A stretch of 64,000 nucleotides of DNA from Tupaia tana (GCA_026018925.1 JAKSZU010000002.1:87448475-87512474), one strand, 5' to 3'; numbered from the stretch's first letter, positions 34,738 to 46,658 are shown. The notes: generated by a model not told the origin, from the letters alone. Made by a program: numbers and translations.

Positions 34738-35774
34738 GATGGCCCTCAGAATGAGAAAATATTATTGTAAACTATGCGTCAGATAAGGGACTGATAACCA
34801 GAATACACAAGGAACTCACGCAGCTGTCCTGAAAAAAGATTATCAACACTCTTAGAAGATGGGAGAATGAGTTGAAAAAATCACTGTCTAAGGAAGACAT
34901 ATGAATAGCCAAAAGGCATATGAAAAAATGCTCAACATGCCTCATTGTAAGGGAGATGCAGATCAAAACCACAATGAGATACCACCTCACCACAGTCAGA
35001 ATGACTAGGATTAAAAAATAAATAAGTAAATAAAATAAGTTCTGGTGGTGGGTGTGGTGAAGGGAACTCTCCTGCACTGCTGATGGAAATGTAAATTGGT
35101 CCAACCACTGTAGAGAACAATTTGGAGATTCCTCAAAGATCTACAAATAGAACTACCATATGATCCAGCAATCCCACTCTTTGGTACCTACCCAAAGGAC
35201 TGAAGAATTCTTAATCAGAAAAGCAGTTGCACATCTGTGTTTATTGGAGCACTATTCACAATTGCTAAGACATGGAATCAACCCAAATGCCCACAAACAG
35301 ATGAATGGATTGAAAAAGTATGCCACATATACTCTATAGAATACTACTCAGCCATAAAAAGACAAGACACTGTCTTTTGACAAAAAGTGGATGAATATGG
35401 AAGATTTACTGCTGAGTGAAACAAGCAAGATATGAAGGAGAGACATTGTATGTCTCCACTTAATACATATCGAGTGTCTGCATTCTATGGCTGAAACTGA
35501 ATGACTAAAGGATATAGAAACATAGTAAATGGTTGTGAATACCAGATACAGTGTGGAAAGAAGGCGGGTGAAGGAGGAGAGTGTGAGGAAGGACATTAAG
35601 GAGAAAAATAGACAAGTCATTTATGGGACAAAAATATGTGTTATAATCTATTGAATATAACTTTATAGTATTGTTAACTGGACTGGTGAGAAATGTATAC
35701 ATGTTGGAATATTCACTTTGCAAGCTAAGTAACTAAGCCAAGAAATTGAAATTTAAAAATTAAAGAAAAAAAAT
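34738..35774 (+). mobile_element. Younger LINE-1 3' fragment inserted in the old L1
   Basis: It starts in the ORF2 C-terminal region (CAGATAAGGGACTGATAACC). It passes CTACTCAGCCATAAAAAG and the same 3' UTR as 4136-4682 (GGAGAGACATTGTATGTCTCC, then GAGTGTCTGCATTCTATGG) and ends in an A-rich tail near 35770. The host L1 text is continuous across it, so it is the younger one. 5'-truncated and dead. Confidence 0.8.
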
Positions 35775-36156
35775 TCCAAGGGCTCCACAAAATCACCGTT
35801 GCAACCAATAAATGAATTCAGCAGAGCTGAAGGATAGAAAATTAACACAGAAAAAATCAGTAACATTTTAATACACAAATAAAAGCCTAATGGAAAGAAA
35901 TCAAGAAAAAGTCTGATTTACAATATTATAAAAAATACTTAGGAATAAATTTAACCGAGAATAAAAGATCTGCATACTAAAAACTATAAAAATTGATGAA
36001 AGAAATTAAAGAAGATACAAATCAATGAGAAACTATTCCCTTGCTCATGAATTGGAAGAATTAATATTAAAATGTTCATACTATCAAAATCAATATACAG
36101 ATTCAGTACAATTCCTATCAAAATCCCAATGACATTCTTCACATAAAGCAACATCA

Positions 36157-36398
36157 ACCAGGCCAACTGGTTGCATAGTGGTTAATGTCACACATGGGCT
36201 AGTACATGGTTCAAGTCCCGAACTCAGTAGCTTGAAAATCACACTAGGCACATGTGTATGCATGCCCCAAATCCCAAAACAAGAATGGAGGAGAAGGGAT
36301 TGTGGTGTGACCATCCTCCCTAGGCAGTGTTTTCTCACTTTTCCTTTCTCTCTTTCTGGTGAATGCACATGCCCTTCAGCGTTTTATTTATTTATTTA
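36157..36398 (+). repeat. tRNA-derived SINE (family A/C-like)
   Basis: CCAGGCCAACTGGTTGCATAGTGG head, GGTTCAAGTCCC B box, GAAAATCACACTAGGCAC, CCCCAAATCCC, CT-rich end and a TTTATTTATTTATTT-rich terminus. Inserted in the old L1. Confidence 0.75.
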
Positions 36399-36476
36399 TT
36401 TTTGAAATCATAAAACTTATACAGAAACATAAAAGATTCCAAATGGCCAAAACAATTATGAGGTAGAAAAATGAAA

Positions 36477-36665
36477 CTGGAGCTGGAACTTTAAGGGAGC
36501 TGGATCCCACAGCATTGACTGTGGTTCAAATCCTGACCCTGACAGCTTGAAAAGCACATTTGGTACATGTATATATATGCCCCAATATAACAGGATGCCC
36601 CAAATCTTGACAAGATAAACAAATTAAATGAATAGATTACAGTGTGGTCATATCCCACTGGGGGA
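36477..36665 (+). repeat. Family C SINE, 3'-truncated
   Basis: GGAGCTGGAACTTTAAGG head, GCTGGATCCCACAGC, GGTTCAAATCC B box, CCCCAAATCTTGACAAGAT, ending after CATATCCCACTGGGGGA, where L1 text resumes. Confidence 0.75.
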
Positions 36666-37542
36666 TATATTACAAAGTTACAGTAATCAAAGCAGTATGG
36701 TACTGGCATAAAACAGACACATAGATCAGTGGAATAAAATAGAGAATCCAGGAATAAAACCAACCACATACTGTTAACTAATTTTAGACAAGGACACAGA
36801 GAGGACATGATGGGGAAAGGATATTTTCTCTAGTAAATGTTGGAAAGTAGACTCTAATCTTACAAAGTAAACAAAAGTCACTCAAAATGGATTAGAGATC
36901 TAAATGTAAAACCACAAACTATAATACTCAAAGCAAAGAACATAGGGGAAAATTCCTGAACATTGGTCTTGGTATTAATTTCCTAGATATCACACCAAAA
37001 CCTCAAACCATAAAAGCAAAAATCAATAAATGCAACTACATCAAACTAAAAAATTTCTGCACAATATCAAAACAATTGAAGAAATATGATAGCCTATAGA
37101 TTGAGAAAAAAAATTACAATGTGTCTGATAAAGGGTTAATATTCAAATTTATAAAGAATTCATTCAACTCAATAGTAGATAAAAAGTTAGCCCAATTTTC
37201 GAATGATCAAAAGACCTGGATACACATTTCTCCGAAGAAGATACATGTGACCAAGGGTATATGAAAATAATGTCATTAATCATCAGGGAAAATGCAAATC
37301 AAAACCACAATGAGATAACATCCTTAACCTGTTAGAATAGCTTTTATTATAAAGCAAAAATATGACAAATGTTAGTGAGGGTATGGAGAAAAGGGAACTT
37401 TTCTACATTGAGTATGGGAATGCAGATTAGAACAGTCATTATGGAAAATAGCCTGGAGCTTTTTAAAGAAATTATAAATAGAACTACAATATGATCTAGT
37501 AATCCCTCTTTTGGCATAACTTAAATGATAGGAAATCATCAT

Positions 37543-37610
37543 TATATATATGTGTATACACACACACACACACACACACGTGTATATATACATAGATGTA
37601 TATATATATA
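37543..37610. repeat. (TA)n(CA)n(TA)n microsatellite
   Basis: Mixed TA, CA and TA units inside the L1 3' region. Confidence 0.9.
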
Positions 37611-38106
37611 ATGTTCATTGCAGCATATTTCAGCTCTAAAAAAGAATAAACTTTTGCCATTTGCCCTAATGTAGATGAACCTGGAGAACATCATACTAGG
37701 TAAAATAAGGGAGGCACAGAACACAAATACTGTATGATTTCACTTAAATGTGGAATTTTTAAAATTTAAATGCACAGAGTTAGAGAACTAAACAGTGGCT
37801 ACCATGGGCAAATGGTGAGGTAGAGTGGAAATACCTCACCAGAGATGTAGGTAAGAGAATACAAAGTAGCTACAAGGTGGTGACAATAGGTAATAAAATT
37901 GTGCTGTATTTGAGATTCATGCTGAACATGCAGATTTTACCTGCTTTTATCCCCCCCACACACAAAGGTAACTGAGAAATAATATGTTAATTAGTTTTAT
38001 TACAATAACATTTTTACTATCTATATATAAAATTTATAACATCATGTTGCATGCTTAAAATATACACAGTAAAATTTATAAATTTGTTCAAATAAAAACA
38101 GAAGTA

Positions 38107-38368
38107 GGGACCAACAGTAAGCATAATGGTTTATGTCACTGGACTCCCATGTAGTCAACCGCGGTTGGAGTCCCGGACCCCGAGGTTTAAATTCACACCG
38201 AGTGCACGTGCGTCCGTGCCCAAGATCCCGAGAGAAGAATGGAGAAGAAGGGATTGTGGCGTGGGCATCTCCCCTGGGGGGTGATTTCTCGCTTTCTGTC
38301 TTTCTGTCTCTCTCTGTCTTTCTCGTGAGTGCACGCGCCCTATAGCAAAAACAAACAAACAAACAAAC
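38107..38368 (+). repeat. Family A SINE
   Basis: GGGACCAACAGTAAGCATAATGG head, B box GGTTGGAGTCC, CCCCTGGGGGGTGATTTC core, CCCTATAGCAAAAAC end and an (AAAC)n tail. Perfect 13-bp TSD AAAAACAGAAGTA at 38094-38106 and 38369-38381. Confidence 0.93.
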
Positions 38369-38552
38369 AAAAACAGAAGTAATAAAAAATAGGCCTAGGT
38401 TCTTTTGAATTCCATTTAACAAATATAGCAGGAAAAATATCAATATTACATGAAATCTTTAAGAAAACAGAAGACAATTATCTCCCAATTTAATTTATCA
38501 TGCCAATATACCAAGAATGATAACAAAACCTAAGAAATAACATGAAAAAACA

Positions 38553-38819
38553 ATCTTTTTTTTTTTTTTTTTGGAGAGGTTTTTTCTATAGGGTGCATGC
38601 GCTCGCCAGAAAGACAGAGACGGAGAGACAAAAAGTGAAAAATCACCCCCCAGGGGGGATGGCCACACCGCAATCCCCTCTCCTCCGTTCTCTTCTCGGG
38701 ATCCTGGGCACACACGCACACGCACCTGGCATGAGGTTAAGCCACTGGGTCCAGGACTTGAACTGCAGTCGACTACATGGGAGTTCAGCAACAGAACCGT
38801 TACGCTAACTGCTGGTCCC
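38553..38819 (-). repeat. Family A SINE
   Basis: T run, GGAGAGGTTTTTTCTATAGGG, CCCCCCAGGGGGGATGGCC core, and a head ending in GCTAACTGCTGGTCCC. TSD close to ACAATCTT/ACAATCCTT. It lies opposite the plus-strand copies on both sides. Confidence 0.9.
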
Positions 38820-38984
38820 AAGACAATCCTTCTTGACCAAAGACTTTGCAATACTAGCTACTGAATCAGGTAGAGAAATGTTTAAGTATGGTGGAACACC
38901 ATGACTGAGTGGGGTTGACGCCAGGATTGCACTGATTGTATCACATGTGAAAATCGTCAATGCTTATTATAATAAAGGAGAAAA

Positions 38985-39241
38985 CAGAGATCAGCAGATG
39001 GTGTAATGGTTACATTGCTGGACTCCCACATAGTCAACTGTGGTTTGAGTCCCAGACCCGGTGACTTAAAACTCATGCCAGGCATGTGTGCATGCGCACC
39101 CAAAATCCTGAGAAGAGAATGGAGAAGAAATTGAGGTGTTTCCATCTCCCCTAGGGGGTGACTTCTTGTTTTCTGTCTGTCTCTCTGGCGAGTGAATGTT
39201 CCCTATAGCAAAAATCTCTCTAAAAATAAATAAATAAATAA
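38985..39241 (+). repeat. Family A SINE
   Basis: Head with GATGGTGTAATGGTTAC, B box GGTTTGAGTCC, CCCCTAGGGGGTGACTTC, CCCTATAGCAAAAATCTC and an (AAAT)n tail. Perfect 16-bp TSD ATAATAAAGGAGAAAA at 38969-38984 and 39242-39257. Confidence 0.92.
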
Positions 39242-39294
39242 ATAATAAAGGAGAAAATAAATATGACTATAGAATCAAAATGTATACTTGAGAT

Positions 39295-40250
39295 AAAAAC
39301 CAGCATCTAGTTCAATACTCATTTCATGTTAAAATCTCTCTGATAACTAGGAAATGAAGGGAGCTTCTCCATCTGACAAAGAGCATCTATCAAAAAACTG
39401 CAGCTAACATTATCCTTGCTAGGGCAACATCGAATATTTTCCCCTAAAAATATAAACGAGGCAGAGATATCCACAACGAGGCAGAGACAACCCCTTTTTA
39501 GTATTTATTAAAGGCCCTATGATTGTGAGCCAAAATCTCCAACCCCCAAAAATGATCTTTAATGTGAACTAAAATTAAGATTGACAACAAATGTTGACAA
39601 GGATATGGAATTACTGAGTCCCTCACACATTGCTGGTAATCCTATAAAATAACACAACTTAATTAGAAAGTTAGTTAGTTTCTTGTAATCTTAAATATAC
39701 ATATACCTCAAGATATATCAGTTGTACTCTCAGGTGTTAATCTGAGAGAAACAAAGATGTGTTCACACAAAAACTTTAACATGAATGATCACAGTAGCTT
39801 TATTCACAATAGCCCAAGACAGTCTAAATGCTGATCCAGAGAAGATGGAATAAGCAAATCCAGCTACATGCATGTAGCACAAGAGTATTAACTTGAACAA
39901 CAGTGAAAAAGAATTGACTACTGCTAAACATGGTGACGTGGATAATGTTTAAGAACACTGCTTTAAACAAAAACAAAAAAAGCAGCACAAGAGTATCTAC
40001 TTCATTCCTCCATTCATATAATATCTAACAAAAGGCATCTTCCATTTATGAAGATGCAAGTCAGAAAGTGGAGGCTCTGCTGAGGCAGAATTGACTGCAA
40101 AACAGGATGAGGTCAGTTCCTGAGGGGTGGCACTGTTCTGTGTCTTGTTTTGCTTGCTAGTTATAAAGGTACATGCAATTACCAAAACACATCGAGCTGA
40201 ACACTTAAAATGTGTGCATTTTACTGTATACAAGTTATGCCTCAATATAA
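39295..40250 (+). mobile_element. Old LINE-1 ORF2 and 3' fragments
   Basis: TCTGACAAAGAGCATCTATC, then CTGCAGCTAACATTATCC, is the RT region. After a break at about 39480-39540 come GTTGACAAGGATATGGAATTAC, CTTTATTCACAATAGCCC and a degenerate 3' end. Non-coding. Confidence 0.6.
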
Positions 40251-40267
40251 AATGACAGGGGAGGATT

Positions 40268-40525
40268 TCAGGACAACCATTAGCACAGTGTTAAGGTGGC
40301 TGGTTTCCATATGACCAACTGCACAGTTCAAGTCGCAGGTCTAGTGGTTTGAAAAACATGCCAGACATGCATCCATGTATGCCAAAAATCCTAGAAGTAG
40401 AGGAGAAAGGATTGTTGCATGGCCATCCCCCATGGAGTGGGGGACAGTGTGCTTTCTCAATTTCTCCCTCCCTCTTTCTCTCTCTCTCCAGTGAGCATAC
40501 ACACCCTTTAGAAAAAAACAATTTT
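40268..40525 (+). repeat. tRNA-derived SINE (family C-like)
   Basis: Head with ACCATTAGCACAGTGTTAAGG, GTTTGAAAAACATGCC, CCAAAAATCCTAGAAG, CT-rich end, CCCTTTAGAAAAAAAC tail. It is directly abutted by an inverted SINE. Confidence 0.75.
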
Positions 40526-40775
40526 TTTTAAGAGAGATTTTTTCTGTAAGCCACATGTGCTCACTGAAGAAACAGAGACAGACAGTGAGAAATTACTCCC
40601 CGGGGGTATGAGCATGCCACAATCTCTTTTCCTCCAGTTTCCTGTTGGGAATTTGGGCATGCATGTACATGCGCCTGGCGTGAGGTTCAAGAAAGACACC
40701 AGGTCCGGAACTCGAACTATGGTCAACTACATGGGAGTCTAGCAACATACCCATTTCACCATTTGCTGGTCCCAT
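40526..40775 (-). repeat. Family A SINE, head-on to its neighbour
   Basis: T run, GAGAGATTTTTTCTGTAAGCC, GTGAGAAATTACTCCCCGGG, head ending TTCACCATTTGCTGGTCCC. The flanking AGAAAAAAACAATTTT and AGCAAAAAAATTTTT suggest it landed in the tail of the 40268 SINE. Confidence 0.8.
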
Positions 40776-40799
40776 AGCAAAAAAATTTTTAAAACAGTA

Positions 40800-41309
40800 T
40801 TCAAATCTATTATTCAAAGACAAATTCTTTTTTGTACACTGAATTCATTGACAAATATCTTTATTTATTACACTTTCCTCAATACTTTATATTCCTCTGT
40901 CACGTATTTATTGGAATTGAACCCTAAGAAACAGCAAGCACTATTTTAGCAGAAAGCATCTTAATAGAAGATATGACAATAAGAAGTATGTGTACCTAAA
41001 TGTAAAAAAAGATTAAAAGACTTTTTTTCATTTACAAAATACTTTATAAATATGCTTACAAATTGTTCTACTTATTGGTTTTAATCACACCTATAGAGAT
41101 TTTTATCTGTGTATGCCATAAGTGTTTTTTCAGTTATAAAATAGTTTCTCCTAGAAAAGAACACTTCAATCAAATTGGATGAAAAGAACACACAGATATT
41201 TGGTTAGAAGGAAACGCTAATTTCTATAAAATACTCCACTAATTTCTTTTCTTAACATTATTTTATAAACTATAATGTGGTGCTATTGAACATAATTAGA
41301 TAGCAGTTA
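40800..41309. other. Intergenic, nothing recognised
   Basis: AT-rich. No gene or named repeat. Confidence 0.45.
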
Positions 41310-41311
41310 TA

Positions 41312-41441
41312 TGAGGGGACTTCAAAAAGTTTACAGACACATGTAATGAAAGTATTAATTTATTTTGGTGCTCAAACATTTTGAAATCCATGCATCATAA
41401 CATGTATCTTCCATGAACTTTTTGAAGACCCTTCTTCCTCA
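41312..41441. mobile_element. TA-flanked MITE, ~130-bp family, copy 2
   Basis: Begins TGAGGGGACTTCAAAAAGTT and ends GAACTTTTTGAAGACCC...CCTCA, with TA on both sides (41310-41311, 41442-41443). The interior shares TTTATTTTGGTGC and TTTGAAATCCATGCAT with the other copies. Confidence 0.75.
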
Positions 41442-41672
41442 TACATTACAAGCTTTGGGCCTGTCCTCAAGATCACATTCTTTAGAATAAGAGTTGCTCA
41501 GGTTCGAACTTAAGAGAGGATGGAAGCACTAAGAAATATTCAATCATTGGGAAAGTCATGAAATATTTTTCCATGTTTTTCTATGCAAAAATGCATTTTG
41601 ACTTTCCCAGTGACCCAATATAATTTTCTTACTAGATATTTTTGGGCTCCAATATGTGAGGATCCTTTCTCT

Positions 41673-41915
41673 GTTTGTTTTGCCAGAGGGAATGTGTGCT
41701 TGCCAGAGAGCAATAGAGAGACAGAGAGGGACAAAGCACTCCCTTGGCCATGCCTTAATCCCTTCTCTTTCATTTCTCCATCCTGTTGGGCTCTTGGGCA
41801 GGCACGCACATGGACCTGATGTGTTTTTGCGAGCTGCTGTGTCCAGGACTTGAACCATGGATCAGTCATGTGGAATCCAGCTCCCTTTACCCACTAGGTT
41901 ATGGGGCCAACCCAA
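41673..41915 (-). repeat. Family C SINE
   Basis: Reverse copy: TTTTGCCAGAGGGAATGTG, GAGAGACAGAGAGGG, GGAATCCAGCTCCCTTTACC, ACTAGGTTATGGGGCCAACCC. TSD GAGGATCCTTTCT before it and GAGGATACTTTTTCT after it. Confidence 0.85.
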
Positions 41916-41930
41916 GAGGATACTTTTTCT

Positions 41931-43139
41931 AAGCAGTAATTCATGTAAAATTCTCCATTTTTAAAGTATAAATATTTGACTAGAGATTGAATTTAGAGTC
42001 TGTAGGCCAAAAGGACTAGTTTCTTTTGTCAAGGAATTTGTCTTAGAACTCCTCTCAGAGGAAAACCACTGGGAAATAGACAGGCATGTGTGAGAATTTT
42101 ACAATTGTAGTTAAAAACAAAGCTGTCTCTAGACATTTCTATTTACAAAATATTTCTATAAGCCATTTGTTAATAATAATGGGGGAAAATGGAACAGGAG
42201 GTTAAAAAGGGGTTGGATGATAAAATGCAAGTGTTTTTTTGAACTGCTGTCTTGCAAGTGATAAAGGAAGCTGAAGTAAAGTGAACCTTGGAACTTCATT
42301 TCTGATTCTTCTGTGTGATTAAAAGCAGGAACAAACAAAACCAGGTACAGAATATTTTTTCTTTAGTCTGATGTACTCTGGCATGAAATTACCAGCAAAA
42401 ATACAACAATGTAACATCAGGTATGCTTCACAGAGTTATATGTACTGACCTCTATACATGATAAACGAGAAGGTACAATTGAGAAATTCTCTCTTGACTA
42501 TCGTAAATAAAGCATAGAATTTAAATTATTCTAAAACCTAACAGCTTTTTCTTTTAAAAGGTTTCTTTTTGAATAAAAGAGAAAGACATTTGTATTGTAA
42601 TTAGTGCAAAAATGCATAAGTATTAATTGATACATTCCTTATTCCCAAAAATGATCAAAGTTGGACTGGTTTCTTAGAGCAAACACTCCCAGAAGCAAAG
42701 CCTAAGACAGTGTTTTAGGTGGAAGTGATTTATTAAATATTCGCTCCCCAGAGAAACCAGTGAGAGAGTGGATGAAATAGGACAGAAATGGGACAGTAGC
42801 CAGGCAAGGGTGTAATTTTTGGGTTGTCCTTCAGAAACCTCTGGAGCAGAAATTCTAACTTGGGAGTGTATTTGCTTTGAGATGAAGGCCTTGTATTCAA
42901 GCTGGGACAAAAGCCCATACGAAACATATAATTCCTAGGTATTTTCAGCCCTCTTAAGAATGAGTTAGCTCCAAGATCTGAAATAATTTTCCCACTGTCA
43001 CAGGTGAACCTCAGCAGCAAAGCATGCTGGGGCTGGGATGGGTGCACAGAGTGACCAAAGGATCCAGGACATCTAGATGAGGAACCGACCTTGAAGGTTA
43101 TGCCTGTGATTTACCTTTCTATAACTTCTTCATGCTCAT

Positions 43140-43140
<1 letters not shown>
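41931..43140. other. Intergenic, apparently unique
   Basis: No gene. 42660-42790 (GTGATTTATTAAATATTCGC and its surroundings) may be an old, unnamed repeat. Confidence 0.4.

Positions 43141-43143
<3 letters not shown>

Positions 43144-43179
<36 letters not shown>
43144..43179. repeat. (CA)n microsatellite
   Basis: About 18 CA units. Confidence 0.95.
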
Positions 43180-43180
<1 letters not shown>

Positions 43181-43262
43181 ACATCATATTAAACTTGTAC
43201 TTTAATTCCATCTTCCCATAAACTTTCTAACATTCTTTTGTATATGTTCCCATATACATGTA

Positions 43263-43264
<2 letters not shown>

Positions 43265-43296
<32 letters not shown>
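43265..43296. repeat. (TG)n(TA)n microsatellite
   Basis: TG units running into TATATA and then AGAGAGAG. It lies about 85 bp from the complementary (CA)n, so the two could pair. Confidence 0.93.
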
Positions 43297-43300
<4 letters not shown>

Positions 43301-43856
43301 AGAGAGAGAGCTTCGTTTTTTATTATGAAATGAAATAATATGTAATTTACTATTCCTCAATCTGTTTTTTTACTTGTTAATTCAGTAGGAACAAATGTAT
43401 CTAAGTCAACAGATATTGTAATTACTAACTCATTATAATTTTTCATAGTTGCATAATATTTTATAATATGGTTACACTATAATTAATCTAATCGTGATTC
43501 TACTACAGAGCATTCAACATTTTAAAATTTGTTTTGTTGGGGATTTTATTATCACCAGAGAAAACTGTAGCATAAAAACATTCTATCTTCATAGGATACC
43601 ATTTAAAGTGGGATTACTGAGTGAAAAGTATGCAGTTTTATCATTTTCACCAATAGCACCTAATGTCTTTTCCAGGTGTTGAAGGCAGTTACTCTGACTG
43701 GCAGTAGCAAGAAAGAATGCCTCTTTACTGACATCCTCACCTGAGCATGATGTCATTCTTCAAAACTCTTGCCAATAAGACAGCTGAGAATGGGGGCACA
43801 CTGCTGTTGCTTCTATTTTCAAGTTGTTAAAATGATACTTCAAAAAGGTATCCTTG

Positions 43857-44100
43857 CAACCACCAAGTGAGGTAATGGTTACATTGCTGGATTCCCACAT
43901 AGTCAACCATGGTTCGAGCCCCAGACTGAGCTGTTTGAAACACACCAGGCACATGTGTATGTGTGGCCAAGATCCCAATAGGAAAATGGAGGAGAATGGA
44001 TTATAGTATGCCCACCCCCCCTGAGGGGTGATTCCTTGCTTTCTGTCTTTCTGGCAAGTGCACATGCCCTATAGCAAAAATCTGTCTCTTAAAAAAAAAA
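43857..44100 (+). repeat. Family A SINE
   Basis: CAACCACCAAGTGAGGTAATGG head, GGTTCGAGCCCC B box, CCCCCCCTGAGGGGTGATTCC core, CCCTATAGCAAAAATC and an A tail. TSD AAAAGGTATCCTTG versus AAAATGGTATCATTG. Confidence 0.85.
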
Positions 44101-44210
44101 AAAATGGTATCATTGTCTTGTTTCTGATTTTACTAAAAAAAGCCTTCAGTACTTTAGTTATTATTATGATGTCTTTTAGAAACTATTAATTTTTGGCAGT
44201 CTTTATCATT

Positions 44211-44275
44211 TTTTAAAGAATTTTTTATTTAACTTTATGTATTTATTTATTTTATTTTATTTGACCAGCAAGGGA

Positions 44276-44356
<81 letters not shown>

Positions 44357-44446
44357 TGAGAAAACAAGCCGCCAGGTCCAGGACTTGAACTACTGTCAGC
44401 CATGTAGGAATCCAGTACCTTTAGCCACCATGCCTCCTGCTGGCCC
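44211..44446 (-). repeat. Family B SINE with long (TG)n(AG)n
   Basis: Starts with a TTTATTTAACTTTATG-like AT end, TTTGACCAGCAAGGGACAG, then TG at 44279-44320 and AG to 44352, GGACTTGAACTACTG (B box) and CACCATGCCTCCTGCTGGCCC. Flanks GGCAGTCTTTATCATT and CTGGTCTTTATGATT. Confidence 0.85.
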
Positions 44447-44744
44447 TGGTCTTTATGATTAAAGTACTTCATTTCTAACATTAGAATTTCCACTAAGAAT
44501 GCCGAATATCTGTAAATACTTTTCATTGACTATTGTGAGGTTTATTGCTTTTTTTCCTTCCTATAACATACTGATCCAAGAACTCATGTTGATAGATTCT
44601 TCATTTTTAAAGCATCATCTATATCCTTAAGGGAAGTCTTATTAGCCATAGGGTAATTTTCCTTTGGGATACTAAATTCAATTTATTAATATTTTATTTA
44701 GAATTTCAGAATGGGTTAAAAAGTCACACACACCCATTGTTAAG

Positions 44745-45185
44745 CAGAACTAAATTGGCCTAAGCAGGCAGCTGTAGCTGAATGATAAATTTGACCCAAA
44801 GCATTCTCCGTGTACACTAAACTGCAACCTAGCCTGATGTACAAGCAAGTGTAACCAAAATTAGTATATTCAGATAACTTAGCAACTGAGCCCCAGCCAA
44901 TCATAGCAGCCAAGCTTTAGCCAATCACAGGTTGCCAACCCAGCAGACTATGACCATATAAGGCAAATGCCAATTGCAACAGATCCAGTTGGTTTGGCAT
45001 GTCACTTCCTTGGTTTGTATATCACTTCCTTTTCCCTGGTTATGAATACAACCTGCACGTGTGGAACGAGCATTCTAAACTGAGGACAGCTAAAAGTACT
45101 GTGTGGTTCTAGAAATTATCTCTTGCTCTGGTACATGCTGTTAAATTTAACTGGTCTCAGATTTTTCTTTTAACTCCAATATAAT
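44745..45185 (+). mobile_element. Solo ERV-type LTR
   Basis: U3-like AGCCAATCATAGCAGCC and AGCCAATCACAGG (CCAAT boxes), ACCATATAAGGC (TATA-like), then CCTTTTCCCTGGTTATGAATAC and a U5-like CTCTTGCTCTGGTACATGC. The layout fits an ERV1-type LTR. No viral genes adjoin it. Confidence 0.6.
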
Positions 45186-46135
45186 GCTGAGATCACTAGG
45201 AACTAGTGTATGTCTTCAGGAAATAATAATATCCTTTTTCAATGGAGTAACTAAGGAGACAGAAAGATCATTGCCATTGAATAGCTTCCTATGTAATAAG
45301 ATGACCAGCTTTTTGAACAAATAAACTAAAACCATAGGATCCTGTTATTAAGTTTTGCCTTTAAAATAAAACCACTTGTAAATGAAGAAAAAAAATAAGT
45401 ATTCTGTTGATTATAAATTAAATACAGGCTTCTTCCTGGAGTTTTGTTCCATGCAAACATTCAATGTTACCAAGTCTGGGTTGTGATTGATTTTGTTGTT
45501 ATGTTACATGGCAACTAATACCTAATTCACAAAGTAATGCATTTTTATTTATGTGACATTAGATGGAATGTTTTTATATTTTAAAACTTTTTCCAGGCAA
45601 GAATTGGTCATCATAGTAATAAAAAAAAAAAAAAAAAAAATACCAACATCATAGAGTTTCTGTACCCAGACCCTCTGGTCTTATAAACTTTCATAAGATT
45701 TAGAATGGTGAAAAGCTTGAATTTTTCCATTTCACACTCTTTAAAAACTATCATTTATGAAAAGAAATTTCTTTCTTACTATTGGTGAATCTCTTTTCTT
45801 TTTTCTACTTTTCATTATTCCATGTTATACAGTGTTTCTTATCCATCAGTTTTTCTACCTTTACATTTTTATATTCTCTCAATCTTCTGTTAGCTTGAAA
45901 TCAAGAAATTAAAATTCAACATACAGTTCAGACTCACATACGTAGAGCTACACTCCAGGGAGAATACATTCAGATTTCTGATGCTTTCTAATCTCTGCTG
46001 TCTTATTGTTATTAAATTAATGAACAAAATGGCTTAAGGTCTATACTTTATCACTACATCCAATAGCATATTCTTGAAAATATAATATTTTAAGAAGAAG
46101 TATAATATAGCAAATGATATTCAATTTCTAAAAGC
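45186..46135. other. Intergenic with A run
   Basis: A run at 45621-45640. No gene or named repeat. Confidence 0.45.
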
Positions 46136-46139
46136 ATAA

Positions 46140-46240
46140 AATTCAAGGTGGTTATAAGTCTCTTACTATAATCATGGTGCTTAGCTTAGTGCTTTGCACA
46201 TAGTGGAAACTAAAAGCTGTGTTAAGCAAATAAATTAATT
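46140..46240 (+). repeat. MIR-like 3' end
   Basis: CTTAGCTTAGTGCTTTGCACATAGTGG resembles the 'gcttagcacagtgcctggcacatagtaggc' end of MIR/L2. Confidence 0.4.
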
Positions 46241-46254
46241 CATTAAAACAATTC

Positions 46255-46572
46255 CTTCTGCTATTGTCATCCCTTGGTATTGATCAGGAATTTGTTCCAA
46301 GACCACCACGAATATGAATATCTACAGATGCCCAAATCCCCTATATAAAATGTTGTAGTATTTACATACAAGTTACCCACAATCTCCTGGATATTTTTAA
46401 TTATCTCCAGATACGATAAATCTACTACAATGTAAATGCTATGTAACTAATTATTATTCTGTTTTTGTTTTTATTTGAATTAATTTTTTTATAGTACTAT
46501 TACTATTTTTTTCTAAAGTTTATGATTCATAGTTGGTTGAATCCACAGATGTGGAACTGGGGATTGGGAAAG
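46255..46572. repeat. MER2/Tigger-type DNA transposon
   Basis: TTGTCATCCCTTGGTATTGATC, TTCCAAGACCACCACGAATATG, TATAAAATGTTGTAGTATTTAC, TACAATGTAAATGCTATG and GTTGGTTGAATCCACAGATGTGG follow the order of Tigger-derived MER2-like elements. The two ends are inverted relative to each other. Confidence 0.7.
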
Positions 46573-46658
46573 CAGAATGCGTTAGATTATTTATGAACAC
46601 TATTGATCTTTCATCTGTGCTATTTTGTAACAAAAACTGTATTTAAAGTTATAAAAAG

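Larger units (their letters stand above)
34080..38060 (+). mobile_element. Old LINE-1, large part of ORF2 and 3' end
   Basis: Sense L1 can be followed in order. The thumb-side segment lies near 34200-34400. The reverse-transcriptase FADD core is encoded near 34702-34720 (TTTGCAGATGACCTGATCC). After a younger L1 insertion it resumes at about 35775 with AGGGCTCCACAAAATC, then AAATACTTAGGAATAAATTTAACC and CTATCAAAATCCCAATGACATTC. After two SINEs come AAAGTTACAGTAATCAAAGCAG, the C-terminal ORF2, GATGAACCTGGAGAACATC and the 3' UTR to about 38060. Multiple stops, so not coding. Confidence 0.8.
43300..44740 (-). mobile_element. Old LINE-1 (antisense), 3' UTR and ORF2 parts
   Basis: AGTGGGATTACTGAGTGAAAAG and AGCACCTAATGTCTTTTCC resemble the antisense L1M 3' UTR. 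44450-44700 (GTTGATAGATTCTTC, ATATCCTTAAGGGAAGTC, GGATACTAAATTCAATTTATTAATATTTT) is antisense ORF2. Two SINEs interrupt it. Confidence 0.6.
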
